Below the pieces are notes generated by a model. That model did not search any database. It was not told the DNA's origin and saw only the letters and a list, made by a program, of their open reading frames with translations. From Dichomitus squalens LYAD-421 SS1 (taxonomy: Eukaryota > Basidiomycota > Agaricomycetes > Polyporales > Polyporaceae): a stretch of DNA of 64,000 bases. The stretch's first letter is position 1; each line of letters starts with the position of its first letter. Below, piece by piece: positions 53,832 through 63,139 of this stretch. The stretch covers positions 168,496 to 232,495 of the forward strand of contig NW_006766906.1 in the NCBI RefSeq assembly GCF_000275845.1. The letters are read 5' to 3'. A program made the translations under genes and the position numbers.

Positions 53832-56800
53832 CTACGTAGGAGAATGCCGTCCCTCAACCTCGTCCAAGAACTTGAACGACGACGCCGACACCGCCGGGCT
53901 CGACATCTCCTCTTCCGCCTCCAAGTCGATTTCCGGAACCTCAACGAGCTCAAACTGGTCGACCACGCCTCCCTCCGAGTACTCGTCGGCCTCCGCCAGA
54001 GGCGCTCCTACACGCGCACTCGCCACCGCGCTGACGCTCGCTTCGCTGGGGGACCTGCCCGTCGCGTGCGTCATGGTACCGCTGGCACTGCCCGAGTACG
54101 TCGTCGACATGCTGTCCCTCCCGCCCTCGCCGAGCACCTGGACATCGAGGTACCCAAGCACGCTCGAGATGCGGTGCACCATAAAGAGAAGGGTGAGGTA
54201 GCGGCCCGACGACAGGAGCAGCCTGCACTCCTTCGCGTCGTAGTATTCTCCGAGACGGAGCCGCTTGGACGACGACGCCGCGGGGGCGTCTTCGGGGGAA
54301 CGGCTTCCTAGACGAGCAGAGCGCCGCCGTGTGCTCGCGGATCTCGCATTCGTGCCCCCGCCCCCAGGGCTAGAACGCGCAGGGCCGGGCAGCGGGGAAA
54401 CGACGACCAAAATCTCGGTCGACCACCCGGGCTCCGACGTGTCGCTGTACTCGAACTCGACCCCGACCGCATCCTCACCCTTTGCCAATGTGTACCGATG
54501 CACCCGGGGCCGCACACGCCCGCCCTCGACGATGTACCCGAGCTCGCGCAAGATTGCCGCGCTCCACCCCGCGAGCCGTATCTCCGTCTGCCTCCAGATC
54601 GGCCGCGCGACCCGCAGCCTTCGGGGGTCCTCGAGGGGGACGTAGAGCATCTCGGCAGAGAGGTGCGCCAGGCAGCGCTTGAGGAGCTCGGGCGGGAGCG
54701 CGGTGACGCGGAACGCGGTGTGCGCGCGCGCATGCCTCTCGCACTCTGCAGCTGACTTGACGACGGACCACGTTCCGCCCGTTGCGACGGTGAAGCTGGG
54801 GCCTGTGCGCGCACGCTCGAGGACGCACACGATGGACATGATGTGTCCTGGACGAGCGGACGGCTCGCACGCGAGGAGTGCGAAGTACACGTTGGAGTAC
54901 GACTTGTCTCGGTCTGAGTTGGGTGCGAGCGCACTGCGCGGGAAGACTTTGTTGACCGGTAACAGGGGGATCTGCGTGCGCACGCCGTACGGAGTCATCG
55001 TATGCTTCCACGGACCGATTCGCGGGGGTGCTCCTGTACCAGAAGAGAGCCCAAGACGCTGCACCAATTCTTCATGCGAGAGTGCGCGGACGCCCCACGC
55101 ATCACCAAACTTCCGCGGAGAATCTGCGAAAAGAACACTCGTCGCTCCTCCAGCGGAGGAAGCCTCAAATCGTATGCGGCGCGACGCTACGATCCTGGTA
55201 TTGTCCGGAGCATGGTGTGCATCGAGGGCAGCTGTGGGGAGATACCGAGCGCTGCCCCACGTGAAGAGGCTCTGGTCCGGGATGCGCTTCATGATCTCCT
55301 CCTGCAGTCGGACGAACGCACGGCGTCCCTCGCCATACAGCGTTGGCATGTTGACATCGAAGATACCCAGCAGCGAGTACGCTTCGTCCTCCGCCCGCGT
55401 CGTGCGCCGCTCCGCCGCCCACGACATGCGCCTCGCGACGCTCACCTCGTCCAGGCGCATGCGGTGCAAGAGGACCGGGCGGTCGATCCCGGTGACGGCC
55501 TCGACGACGCGCGAGAGGCTCGCCTTCGTGCCGAGGAAACGCCAGTCGAGCGACAGAAACACGACGACGCGCGGCGCGATGAGCTCCTGGAGCGTCCACC
55601 CCCGCTTGAACCATCTGCTGTGGCGGAACGCCGAGTTCACCGCCCGCGGGTCCTCCGAGTCTGCGCCCTCCTGATCCCGCACGCCCTCCTCGCCCGCTTG
55701 CACATCTTCTGTCGCCTCCTGCGTGCGCGCCCCAGGGGAAGGCGGGACGTCCGCGAGGTAGGCATAGCACACCGATGCGTCGCGGTACCAGCGGAACATC
55801 GAATTGATCGCCTCGGAGAGCTCCGCGCTGCTCGTCCGGTCGACGCAAGACGCGTCGATCCAGATGAGCCGGTGCCCGTGGGCGCGCGCGACCGCGCACG
55901 CGCGGCGGGTCTTCTCCGATATGCGCGGGTCGTCCCAGAACTTGTTCGCGCGCGGGGGCGTCGCTGGGGGCGTCGGGAGCTCTGGGGGCGTGTCGGACGC
56001 GGGGGACTGGGCGCGCCCTCTGCGCGGGGGCTGTCTGTGCCGTGGGGGGCTGGGACTTGGGACTTTGGGGGGAGGCGTGGGTGGTCGGGAACGTGCTGGA
56101 GATGGGGTCTCGACACTCTCTTTACTCTCTTGGGACTGTGCGCGAGAAGCCGCCGCGAGATCGAGGGGAGGTGGCACGGCATACCTTCTGGGGGCTTTTG
56201 TCGGAAGTGCATATGGCCGGGCACGCGGAGCAGCCTGAGCACCAGAATTCGTGTTTGCGCTTGCGAACAGAGATGTGAATGCCGTTGTCTTAGAAGGATC
56301 CTGAACCCGCATCTGTGTTGGAGGTAGGGGGTTTGCGGACCTGTCTGGTCGCATCGGATACTGGGCTAGTGTGGCAGTAGGTGGGTATGTCGAGTACTGC
56401 GAAGACGACACGGGTGCTCTGTGCCACCTTGTTTGATGACGAGCGGGAATAGTGGGATACCGGTCGGGAACTGTCCTGAGAGGCTCTGAGTAGTGTACTC
56501 GAGTCGTCGGTGTCGTGGGCGAAACGGCTGGAGAGTCGAAGATCGGGTACGGATTCAGAACGACGGGATTGGCGGGCGGGGTGATGGGTGCAGCGTAGTA
56601 CCGTGGTGCCCAGTGCTCGTACGGTGACTTCGCTGTCCTCGTACGCGTCCGTGTATACTCGAGGTCGTTGGGCTGCGGAATGAATGCCGACTGAGTTGTT
56701 GAGCCTTCTGGCGAGGCCAAGCTTGGACCGGATGTCGATTTGTGAGGGCCATAAGCAAGATCGTCGACTTGAGCAGGAAGCACGGGGACGAACGTGGGGC

Positions 56801-57248
56801 CAGGATTTTTGGGAGAGCGTCGTGGTTTGTTCGAAAAGTTAGTGAGGAACCGGATGATTGGGCGCAAGACAGTTTGGTACTTGCGTAGAAGCAACGGCGC
56901 CGATTTCCTGGGAGGTGGAGGTAAGGGCTGTCCCTCGACATCAACTGCATTCGAGTTCCCTCCATCCGGGGAGGAGACGTGATGAGTAAGTGGAGCGGTG
57001 TCTCTGTCGAAGAGGGAGTGAGCAGGGGATGAAATGGAGGGTATGGAGGCAGCATCGGGTGCGTCCAAGGAAGAGGGGCGAGGTGGGGGGACCTCAGATC
57101 CGGGACGGTAACATTCTTGAATCGCCTTCAGCTCTTGATAGGACTGCTCGCCATTTGGGTCCCAGGTATGCGAGAGTATGGCGTACTCGACTGCTGCAGG
57201 ATCACTGACCTCCACGAACTGGCCGGTCACGGTGTCGAGCAGCCGCAT
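53832..57248 (-). CDS. HET-domain protein 2, 1138 residues, intronless
   Basis: Largest of three HET proteins here. ATG at 57248 gives MRLLDTVTGQFVEVSDPAAV, YAILSHTWDPNGEQSYQELK near residue 22. The second HET block (HRLIWIDASCVDRTSSAELS) lies only near residue 463, after some 385 residues of Pro/Ser/Arg-rich low complexity (for instance PTPPPKVPSPSPPRHRQPPR). Then come INSMFRWYRDASVCYAYLAD with an acidic loop, WTLQELIAPRVVVFLSLDWR, YSLLGIFDVNMPTLYGEG and EEIMKRIPDQSLFTWGSARY. The C-terminal 400 residues contain beta-rich stretches and end in a Ser/Glu-rich tail with DEYSEGGVVDQFELVEVPEI. GC is high, so several long frames on the other strand are shadows. A single uninterrupted frame of 3.4 kb argues that the gene is intact. 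Confidence 0.9.
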   Translation of the reverse strand: MRLLDTVTGQFVEVSDPAAVEYAILSHTWDPNGEQSYQELKAIQECYRPGSEVPPPRPSSLDAPDAASIPSISSPAHSLFDRDTAPLTHHVSSPDGGNSNAVDVEGQPLPPPPRKSAPLLLRKYQTVLRPIIRFLTNFSNKPRRSPKNPGPTFVPVLPAQVDDLAYGPHKSTSGPSLASPEGSTTQSAFIPQPNDLEYTRTRTRTAKSPYEHWAPRYYAAPITPPANPVVLNPYPIFDSPAVSPTTPTTRVHYSEPLRTVPDRYPTIPARHQTRWHRAPVSSSQYSTYPPTATLAQYPMRPDRSANPLPPTQMRVQDPSKTTAFTSLFASANTNSGAQAAPRARPYALPTKAPRRYAVPPPLDLAAASRAQSQESKESVETPSPARSRPPTPPPKVPSPSPPRHRQPPRRGRAQSPASDTPPELPTPPATPPRANKFWDDPRISEKTRRACAVARAHGHRLIWIDASCVDRTSSAELSEAINSMFRWYRDASVCYAYLADVPPSPGARTQEATEDVQAGEEGVRDQEGADSEDPRAVNSAFRHSRWFKRGWTLQELIAPRVVVFLSLDWRFLGTKASLSRVVEAVTGIDRPVLLHRMRLDEVSVARRMSWAAERRTTRAEDEAYSLLGIFDVNMPTLYGEGRRAFVRLQEEIMKRIPDQSLFTWGSARYLPTAALDAHHAPDNTRIVASRRIRFEASSAGGATSVLFADSPRKFGDAWGVRALSHEELVQRLGLSSGTGAPPRIGPWKHTMTPYGVRTQIPLLPVNKVFPRSALAPNSDRDKSYSNVYFALLACEPSARPGHIMSIVCVLERARTGPSFTVATGGTWSVVKSAAECERHARAHTAFRVTALPPELLKRCLAHLSAEMLYVPLEDPRRLRVARPIWRQTEIRLAGWSAAILRELGYIVEGGRVRPRVHRYTLAKGEDAVGVEFEYSDTSEPGWSTEILVVVSPLPGPARSSPGGGGTNARSASTRRRSARLGSRSPEDAPAASSSKRLRLGEYYDAKECRLLLSSGRYLTLLFMVHRISSVLGYLDVQVLGEGGRDSMSTTYSGSASGTMTHATGRSPSEASVSAVASARVGAPLAEADEYSEGGVVDQFELVEVPEIDLEAEEEMSSPAVSASSFKFLDEVEGRHSPT

Positions 57249-57730
57249 GCCCAGGTGACCATGAAGCTATATGGGATGATGACGTCAACCATAAGCCAGG
57301 TCGTTATCAACCAAGGGTCCATACCTAGGAAGGTGTGTCTTAAGGAGGGGCGATGAACAGCCCTGAGGATGAGACGAGAGGAACACGGGGTGGGAAGCCA
57401 GACATCGATCTACCCGACTACCGCGGCGCCAATCGAAGCATGGAACAAACGTCAATTATAGACGAGGAAGCGTCGCAGACTTCAGACAGCACTAAGAGAA
57501 ACAGATCTTCGTGGTCCATCCTCTCCGCACCGACGCAGATGACTGCCCTGACTGTCCTCCAGGGATGGAAGGCTGGTCGTACAGTGAAGGGTTGCTCTAA
57601 CCTGCAGAACACCAACCACTGGTGAAGCTTGGAGCATGATCGAGTGATTCCCGAGTCGACCGTGCCAATCATCCTAAGCCTCACGTCTAGTAGAGATGAA
57701 TGCTTAGAAGCCGGAGATGTGAAGGACTCA
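57249..57730. other. intergenic, upstream of HET gene 2
   Basis: No gene seen; contains the presumed promoter of HET gene 2 on the minus strand. Confidence 0.4.
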
Positions 57731-58093
57731 CTAGGCACAGCGGCCTGGTTCGTCAATATGTGACCATAAAGGCACACAGCGGGGAAAGAACGGGGCGAGT
57801 AGATAGCTATCGATCAGACGGATGTAACAAGCTTTTGGCTCGTACATGTCGGTGGCCAAGTCAACAGCCATGAAATTATCGACGCGTCTACTCGGTTGGG
57901 TAACTCCCACGATTTCACCGATGTTAATCCGCCGGACATCGTTGCGGGTGACAGTGACCTCTACAGGCCATCTCATCCTCCACCTGTCTATTTCATACTC
58001 TAGTTCTACTCCCAACTCAATCCTGATACAGTCAAAATAATGTCCAGGAGTGTACTCAGATGTTATCTTGTTGCCCTGATTCAAGTTCTCCAT
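57731..58093 (-). CDS. hypothetical protein, 120 residues
   Basis: An ATG (58093) frame of 120 codons: MENLNQGNKITSEYTPGHYF then ELGVELEYEIDRWRMRWPVE, VTVTRNDVRRINIGEIVGVT and FMAVDLATDMYEPKACYIRL. The composition, with alternating hydrophobic residues suggesting beta strands, looks more like a real protein than neighbouring frames, and the DNA is less GC-rich than the HET genes. I do not recognise it. It could be a fragment of a larger gene or a stand-alone small protein. Confidence 0.35.
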   Translation of the reverse strand: MENLNQGNKITSEYTPGHYFDCIRIELGVELEYEIDRWRMRWPVEVTVTRNDVRRINIGEIVGVTQPSRRVDNFMAVDLATDMYEPKACYIRLIDSYLLAPFFPRCVPLWSHIDEPGRCA

Positions 58094-58684
58094 CCTGGTC
58101 CGAAACCTAGTGCATTGTAGCTTCAGTCGCCTGCGGTACTTCTACTGATTTTGGTGAGAGTATCAGGCATGGTTCCGAGGGTTTGATTGCCCATGACATA
58201 AGTCTGTTATACTTTTCCAAGCACGAGATTGCACAAAAGCCGCAACGTCCCTCGCAGCAGTCGCCTCCATGCCCGGTGAACGATAGCTAGTGAAAGGGAT
58301 GCAGAGACGAGAGCGAGAAGGCGTAGAGCAAGTTCGCGATTGCGTGAAGCCAAAACGAGGACCTTGTGGTGTTCAAAGCGGAGGGGTTACAAGGGGGCGC
58401 CATCATGTGGGACAGAGAACATCAACATGTTCCTCTACGCAATCGGGTGATCCACCCGGTCTCACCGGTTGCCACGGACGTGCGGGATGGGGAGAGAGAA
58501 TAAGAGCATGAGTATACGAGTTAGTGTGAGGTTGGGTTGCGTGACGAAAGCGAAGTTCTTGTCTCTGTCAGGAATATTGCCATGGGTTGTCGCACACGGG
58601 TGGGCCTTGGATACCATCCGGTGTTCGTGTGTGGCTTGCACTACATAGCGGAACCGGGATATTTGGTCTACTACACGACCCGAT
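58094..58684. other. intergenic
   Basis: Between the hypothetical protein and the stop of the F-box/WD40 gene. Nothing supported. Confidence 0.4.
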
Positions 58685-60948
58685 CTATGGTATGAAGTCA
58701 TCCGGAATGATGTCCTGTAGCCGACGACCCAAGACCGTTCCATCATCTGCAGCAGACCACAACATTGTCCCGTCGGGAGTAAACGCAACATGCGTGACCT
58801 CGTCACCGTGGTCGGAGAGCGTCGCCAAGCACGTTCCATTGTTCGCCCTCCATACCCTCACCGTCTTGTCACAAGACGCAGAGGCGACAAACTTCCCACA
58901 TGGGGAGAAGCGCGCCATGTTGACCATTGACTCGTGTCCTTCGAACGACTGGACCATGGCACCAGTGCGCGCATTCCACATCTTCATCGTCTCGTCTGTC
59001 GAGGCCGAGAGCAGCAGCAGATCGTCCGGGGAAAACACCAGAACCATGACCTTATCATCGTGCGCATTCCAGAGCAGAGGCTCCTGTCTAGTCGTAAAGT
59101 CCCAAACGCGGACCTTCCCGTCTCCATATCCAACAGCGATGTGCGTACTCAAGCGAGTGAACGCGGCTCTGAGGGGAATGCCGTGCTTGTCATCTTGGGA
59201 TTGGAGTGTCAGGCATGCGCCAGACGCCACATTCCAAGCGAAAAGACTGTCCCAGCCGTAAACCAGAAGCCAGCGGCTGTCAGGGGAGAACACGGGCTCG
59301 ACAGGCGTGTGCTTGAGTCTGTCGAGCAGCTGGAATGTTCGTCCATCCCATAGTTGCATAGTGTAGTTGTGGTCTCGGAATGCGATGTAGTCACCGTCAC
59401 TGGACCACGCGAATTCTCGGAACATGGAAGTGCGACGGGTACGACTGGCGCGACGTTGGGCCGTGAGCGTGGCGACTTGTTGCGAGCTGCCACTGATGTC
59501 CCATATGACCACCTTCCCATCTCCACCTGCGGACGCGAGTTGTTGACCGTTCGGTGAGAATGCGAGGTTCCAGACCTTTCGGTTGTCGTGGGCGAACCAC
59601 TCTTGCGATATGCACGCATTCCGGGCGTCCCACAGGATGATCGTGGAATCGCCGGAGGCCGTCGCTACCCACCGCCCATCTGAGGAGACGACGAGCGCGT
59701 TGACATATGAGTCATGCCCAGGTTTACCAGCTACTCGAGTCAACATCAAATTCAGAATCGTTGCTAGTGAATGAGACTCACAGTATCTGACGTCTTCCGT
59801 CAGCGCCCATTTCTCGCCTAGTGGACGAAACAACCTGCTGAACTCGTCCGACCAGGAGATCGTCTTCCGCACATTCAGGACCGGGCCGCCAAGAGCCGTC
59901 CGTAGTACGCGATGGGTGGGATACCTGAGCAGGACATCCTTCAACAGTGTGCAGAGCTTCAGCTCGGCAGGTCGATGGCATCTCCCGTATAGACGCCCAA
60001 CATCATAGTACCAGACGACTAGAGTGACGTCTCTTATCGCTGCTTGATCCAAGTACTGTAAGGCGTAGAAGGCATCTCCGAACTTCCCGGAATCGGCTGG
60101 TATCCACCATGTCAAGGAGGTTGGGCCATCCTTGCCTGATCGTTCTGATTTGAGTTATATGACTAGGATACGGCATGAAGTACGTACGGGGACGCTCCCC
60201 GATCGCAAGCGGGCGAGTGGTCTCCAATTGTGCTAACAGAAACAGCAGCTTTGTGAGTTGTTTGTCCACATCTCGAAGTATCTGGAAGAAAACGTAGAGA
60301 GTTACAATCGAAGAGCGCAATGATGGTGTTGACCCTCACGTTCAGTGTTCGCAGCTGCAATCGACGGGACGACAGTTCTTGCCTCGTTGGAGTATCTCCA
60401 TGCATGTGAAAATCCAGACGCTCGCAGGTGAGGTTTTCGATGTTCGGGAATGCTGAAATGAAGTTGAGGAAAGCGGTTTGCATGGGGAACGAGGTCCCGC
60501 GAATCGTCAAGCTCCGGAGGCTTGCCGCGAAAGGCCTGCCGCCGATTTGAGCGAGCTGGCTGATTTGTCTACCGTCCGTATTGACTGAAGAAATTGTATC
60601 GAATGCGACATGACGGAGACCGGGGAGGATAGACAGCAGGGGGAATGGAGAGAAGTCGTTCCACGGAAATGACAGCGATTGCACGACAGGCTGAAGGCGT
60701 GGCTGGGCTCGAACGGCATGGTAGAACGCCGTGAGTTGTTCCGTGCTACGGAGGTGGACATCTGTAAAGAGAACAAAGAGGCTACGGGGATGGAGTTGGC
60801 TGCATGTGAGAGCGAAGGCGCACAGCGTGGTCTTATCGCCCGAGCAGTGGTCGATGGCTCTCTCGATGACCTCCCATGGAAGCATCGGGGAGTGCGGGGT
60901 GGATGAAGCCGAAGGCAAGGGATGCGGGTCGCCTATAGTAGCAGACAT
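58685..60948 (-). CDS. F-box/WD40-repeat fusion protein
   Basis: One gene by in-frame splicing. Exon 1 from ATG 60948 (MSATIGDPHPLPSASSTPHS) has an F-box-like start LPWEVIERAIDHCSGDKTTL ... LTCSQLHPRSLFVLFTDVHL, then leucine-rich-like segments (SLRSLTIRGTSF, FPNIENLTCERLDF). Junctions R-T-L-N|I-L-R-D (acceptor TCTTCCAG) and E-R-P|Q-R-S-G-K (donor GTACGT, acceptor AAATCAG) join it to TWWIPADSGKFGDAFYALQY. A beta-propeller follows with about seven WD units: VATASGDSTIILWDA, LASAGGDGKVVIWDI, DYIAFRDHNYTMQLWD, LLVYGWDSLFAWNV, IAVGYGDGKVRVWDF, LLLSASTDETMKMWNA and VASASCDKTVRVWRA. A 3n-length intron inside the propeller start would keep frame if retained. It could be an SCF ubiquitin-ligase substrate receptor; that is inference from architecture. 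Confidence 0.8.
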
Positions 60949-61153
60949 GGGTCGTATATGAGCTCAAAAGGGAGAAGGCCACAAGACGAGCCTAAGGCGT
61001 CTACACATGCAGGCGTCAATAGTGATTGTCATTTTGCCACTGCCGTTCTGCCTACGCTGGCAGATATTGCGGGCACCTATTCCAGTAGGGACTACGAACG
61101 CAAAGGGAACGTGCTGTAAGCAAGTACGGCTGTCCGCGGGGCAAGATATACAC

Positions 61154-63139
61154 TCAAATACTTCCCAACCGCAAGCTCCAGAGCAACTCGACCGCCCTCC
61201 TCAAGGTAGCACGCGTGCTGGACGGCTGCTCCACCGGCGACGCGGGTCCAGCCGCCCCGCCCTCGTCAGGCTCCAGCAGCTCAACATCGACGACGTAGCT
61301 GAAGTCCCGCGCCGCCGCGCCCGCCGGGGACCCGCCCCACGGCGTCACAGTGAGCCTCACCGTGCCCCGCGCGTCGGCGAAGTCCATCGGGGCGTGCTTG
61401 AGGTGCCGCCGTGCGCACCCGCCCGACGGGCCGAGTGCCGCGCTCCACTTCTGGCGCAGCTGCCGCTGGTTCGCGCTGAGCGGCGCGTGCGCGACCTCGA
61501 CCCAGAACGCGTCGAAGCCGCGCCGCTTGTGCGTCAGCTGGCAGATGCACCCGATGCCGAACGTAACGACGAAGCCGCCGCGCTCGTTGTCCGGCTGCGC
61601 GAAGACGGCCTGGGTGACGCGCGTGAGGTGGAACACCGCGCTGACGTCGAGCCCGGGGAGGACGGGCATGTCCAGGGTCAGCCCGTCGTCGCCTGCGCGC
61701 TTGTCCTGCGGAACGAAGCCGCCGACGGTTTGCAATCGGCTGAGGACCCATTCGGGGAAGAAGAAGCTGTAGTTGATGCGCTCGATGTGCTCCGTGTCAG
61801 CGAGGGTTCTGTGGGGTAAGTGGATGCGCATGGCGGGATGCACGCGGTTGTGGATGTAGACATCCCGGACGATGGTGGGCGATGAGAGATTTGGGGCTGA
61901 CTTTGACAAGAAGGCGACGCGGAAGTACGCTCGTGTGAAGATTTCGGCGGAGTCACCGACATCGACGAAGTCGCCGACGTAGTACTCGCCGAGCGTGTTT
62001 TGCTTCCGGCGCAGGAACAGCAGGACCAGGCTGCCGTCTTCATGTTCGCAGGACAGCACCGCGATGGATACATTAGCAGGAGCCGTCAGCGATAGCCCTG
62101 AATTGGGCTCGTATGGGATGAATGGAAGTGGTATGCGAATGCCATAGCTGGTGATATGGTAGTGTGGACCGGCGATCTCGTCCTGCTGCAAGCCAAGCCT
62201 GCGATAAAGGTCCGCGACGTGGATGGGCCGGATCCGCCCAGCAGCGGCAAACTCGACCGGAGACGGCGCAAGCAAGGTCTGCATGTCGGTTGGAGAGACC
62301 CCAGTGTATGAGGAGGGCCAGTGCTGATCCTCGGAGTCCGTCGAGAAGCCTTTGCACGCGAACGGGTAGTCGTCCAGAATAGCGCCCCACGCGAAGATGC
62401 TCTGGTCTGGAATGTGCTTCAGGATCTCCTCCTGGAGGCGGAGGAAGGCGCGCGGCCCCTCGCCGTAGATGGTGGGGAGATTGACCCCAAAGATGCCCAT
62501 CAGCGAGTACGCGCGGTCCTCCTCGCGCGTCGTGTGTCGGCGTGCGGCCCACGACATCCGTCGCGCGACGCTGATGTCGTCGAGGGCTCGCTCATGCACG
62601 AGCACCCCCCGATCGATGCCGGATATTTCCTCCACAAGGGAAGCGAGCGAATGTTTCGTGCCAATGAACCGCCATGACTTGGACAGGAAAATGACAACCT
62701 TGGGCGCGATGAGTTCCTGGAGCGTCCAGCCGCGCGTCCACCACCTGCTTTTGCGGAACGACGAGCGAGGGGTAGACGGGTTCTCGTTGTCGCGCGTGTC
62801 GTCGAGGAAGGCGTAGCAGACAGCTGCGTGAGCATACCACGCATACATTGAGTTGATAGCTTCGGATAGCTCCGCGCTGCTGGTTTTGTCGATGCAGCAA
62901 GTATCGACCCATACCCACTCGAAGCCGGCGCGCTCAGCGTATATGCAGCACTGACGTATCTTGGCTGACACGCGAGATCGCGGGGTGCCATCAGGGGAAA
63001 AATGTTGTGCGCGGAGTGTCTGGAGCTCTTGAAAAGTCTGTTCGTGGTCCCTCCAGCAGTGGGAAAGGATGGCGTATCGGAGGTCGGATGGAGTATGAAA
63101 GAACTTGAGCTCTGCTGTTTTCGTGTTGAGCAGCCACAT
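61154..63139 (-). CDS. HET-domain protein 3, 661 residues, intronless
   Basis: Compact HET protein. ATG at 63139 gives MWLLNTKTAELKFFHTPSDL, RYAILSHCWRDHEQTFQELQ near residue 21 and the second block FEWVWVDTCCIDKTSSAELS near residue 76, only about 55 residues later, the usual spacing. Then INSMYAWYAHAAVCYAFLDD, WTLQELIAPKVVIFLSKSWR, MGIFGVNLPTIYGEG and EEILKHIPDQSIFAWGA. The C-terminal half is beta-rich (for instance VYIHNRVHPAMRIHLPHRTL, SYVVDVELLEPD). It lacks the long insertion that HET 1 and HET 2 carry, so it serves as the local reference for where the insertion begins and ends. Stop at 61154. Confidence 0.9.
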   Translation of the reverse strand: MWLLNTKTAELKFFHTPSDLRYAILSHCWRDHEQTFQELQTLRAQHFSPDGTPRSRVSAKIRQCCIYAERAGFEWVWVDTCCIDKTSSAELSEAINSMYAWYAHAAVCYAFLDDTRDNENPSTPRSSFRKSRWWTRGWTLQELIAPKVVIFLSKSWRFIGTKHSLASLVEEISGIDRGVLVHERALDDISVARRMSWAARRHTTREEDRAYSLMGIFGVNLPTIYGEGPRAFLRLQEEILKHIPDQSIFAWGAILDDYPFACKGFSTDSEDQHWPSSYTGVSPTDMQTLLAPSPVEFAAAGRIRPIHVADLYRRLGLQQDEIAGPHYHITSYGIRIPLPFIPYEPNSGLSLTAPANVSIAVLSCEHEDGSLVLLFLRRKQNTLGEYYVGDFVDVGDSAEIFTRAYFRVAFLSKSAPNLSSPTIVRDVYIHNRVHPAMRIHLPHRTLADTEHIERINYSFFFPEWVLSRLQTVGGFVPQDKRAGDDGLTLDMPVLPGLDVSAVFHLTRVTQAVFAQPDNERGGFVVTFGIGCICQLTHKRRGFDAFWVEVAHAPLSANQRQLRQKWSAALGPSGGCARRHLKHAPMDFADARGTVRLTVTPWGGSPAGAAARDFSYVVDVELLEPDEGGAAGPASPVEQPSSTRATLRRAVELLWSLRLGSI

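Noticed and set aside
55002..56327. Plus-strand frame of 441 codons opposite HET gene 2.
   Set aside because: It is the mirror of a conserved HET domain on the other strand; its Arg-rich translation is typical of an antisense shadow.
57353..57625. Plus-strand frame of 90 codons upstream of HET gene 2.
   Set aside because: No motif, and it lies in the presumed promoter of the divergent gene.
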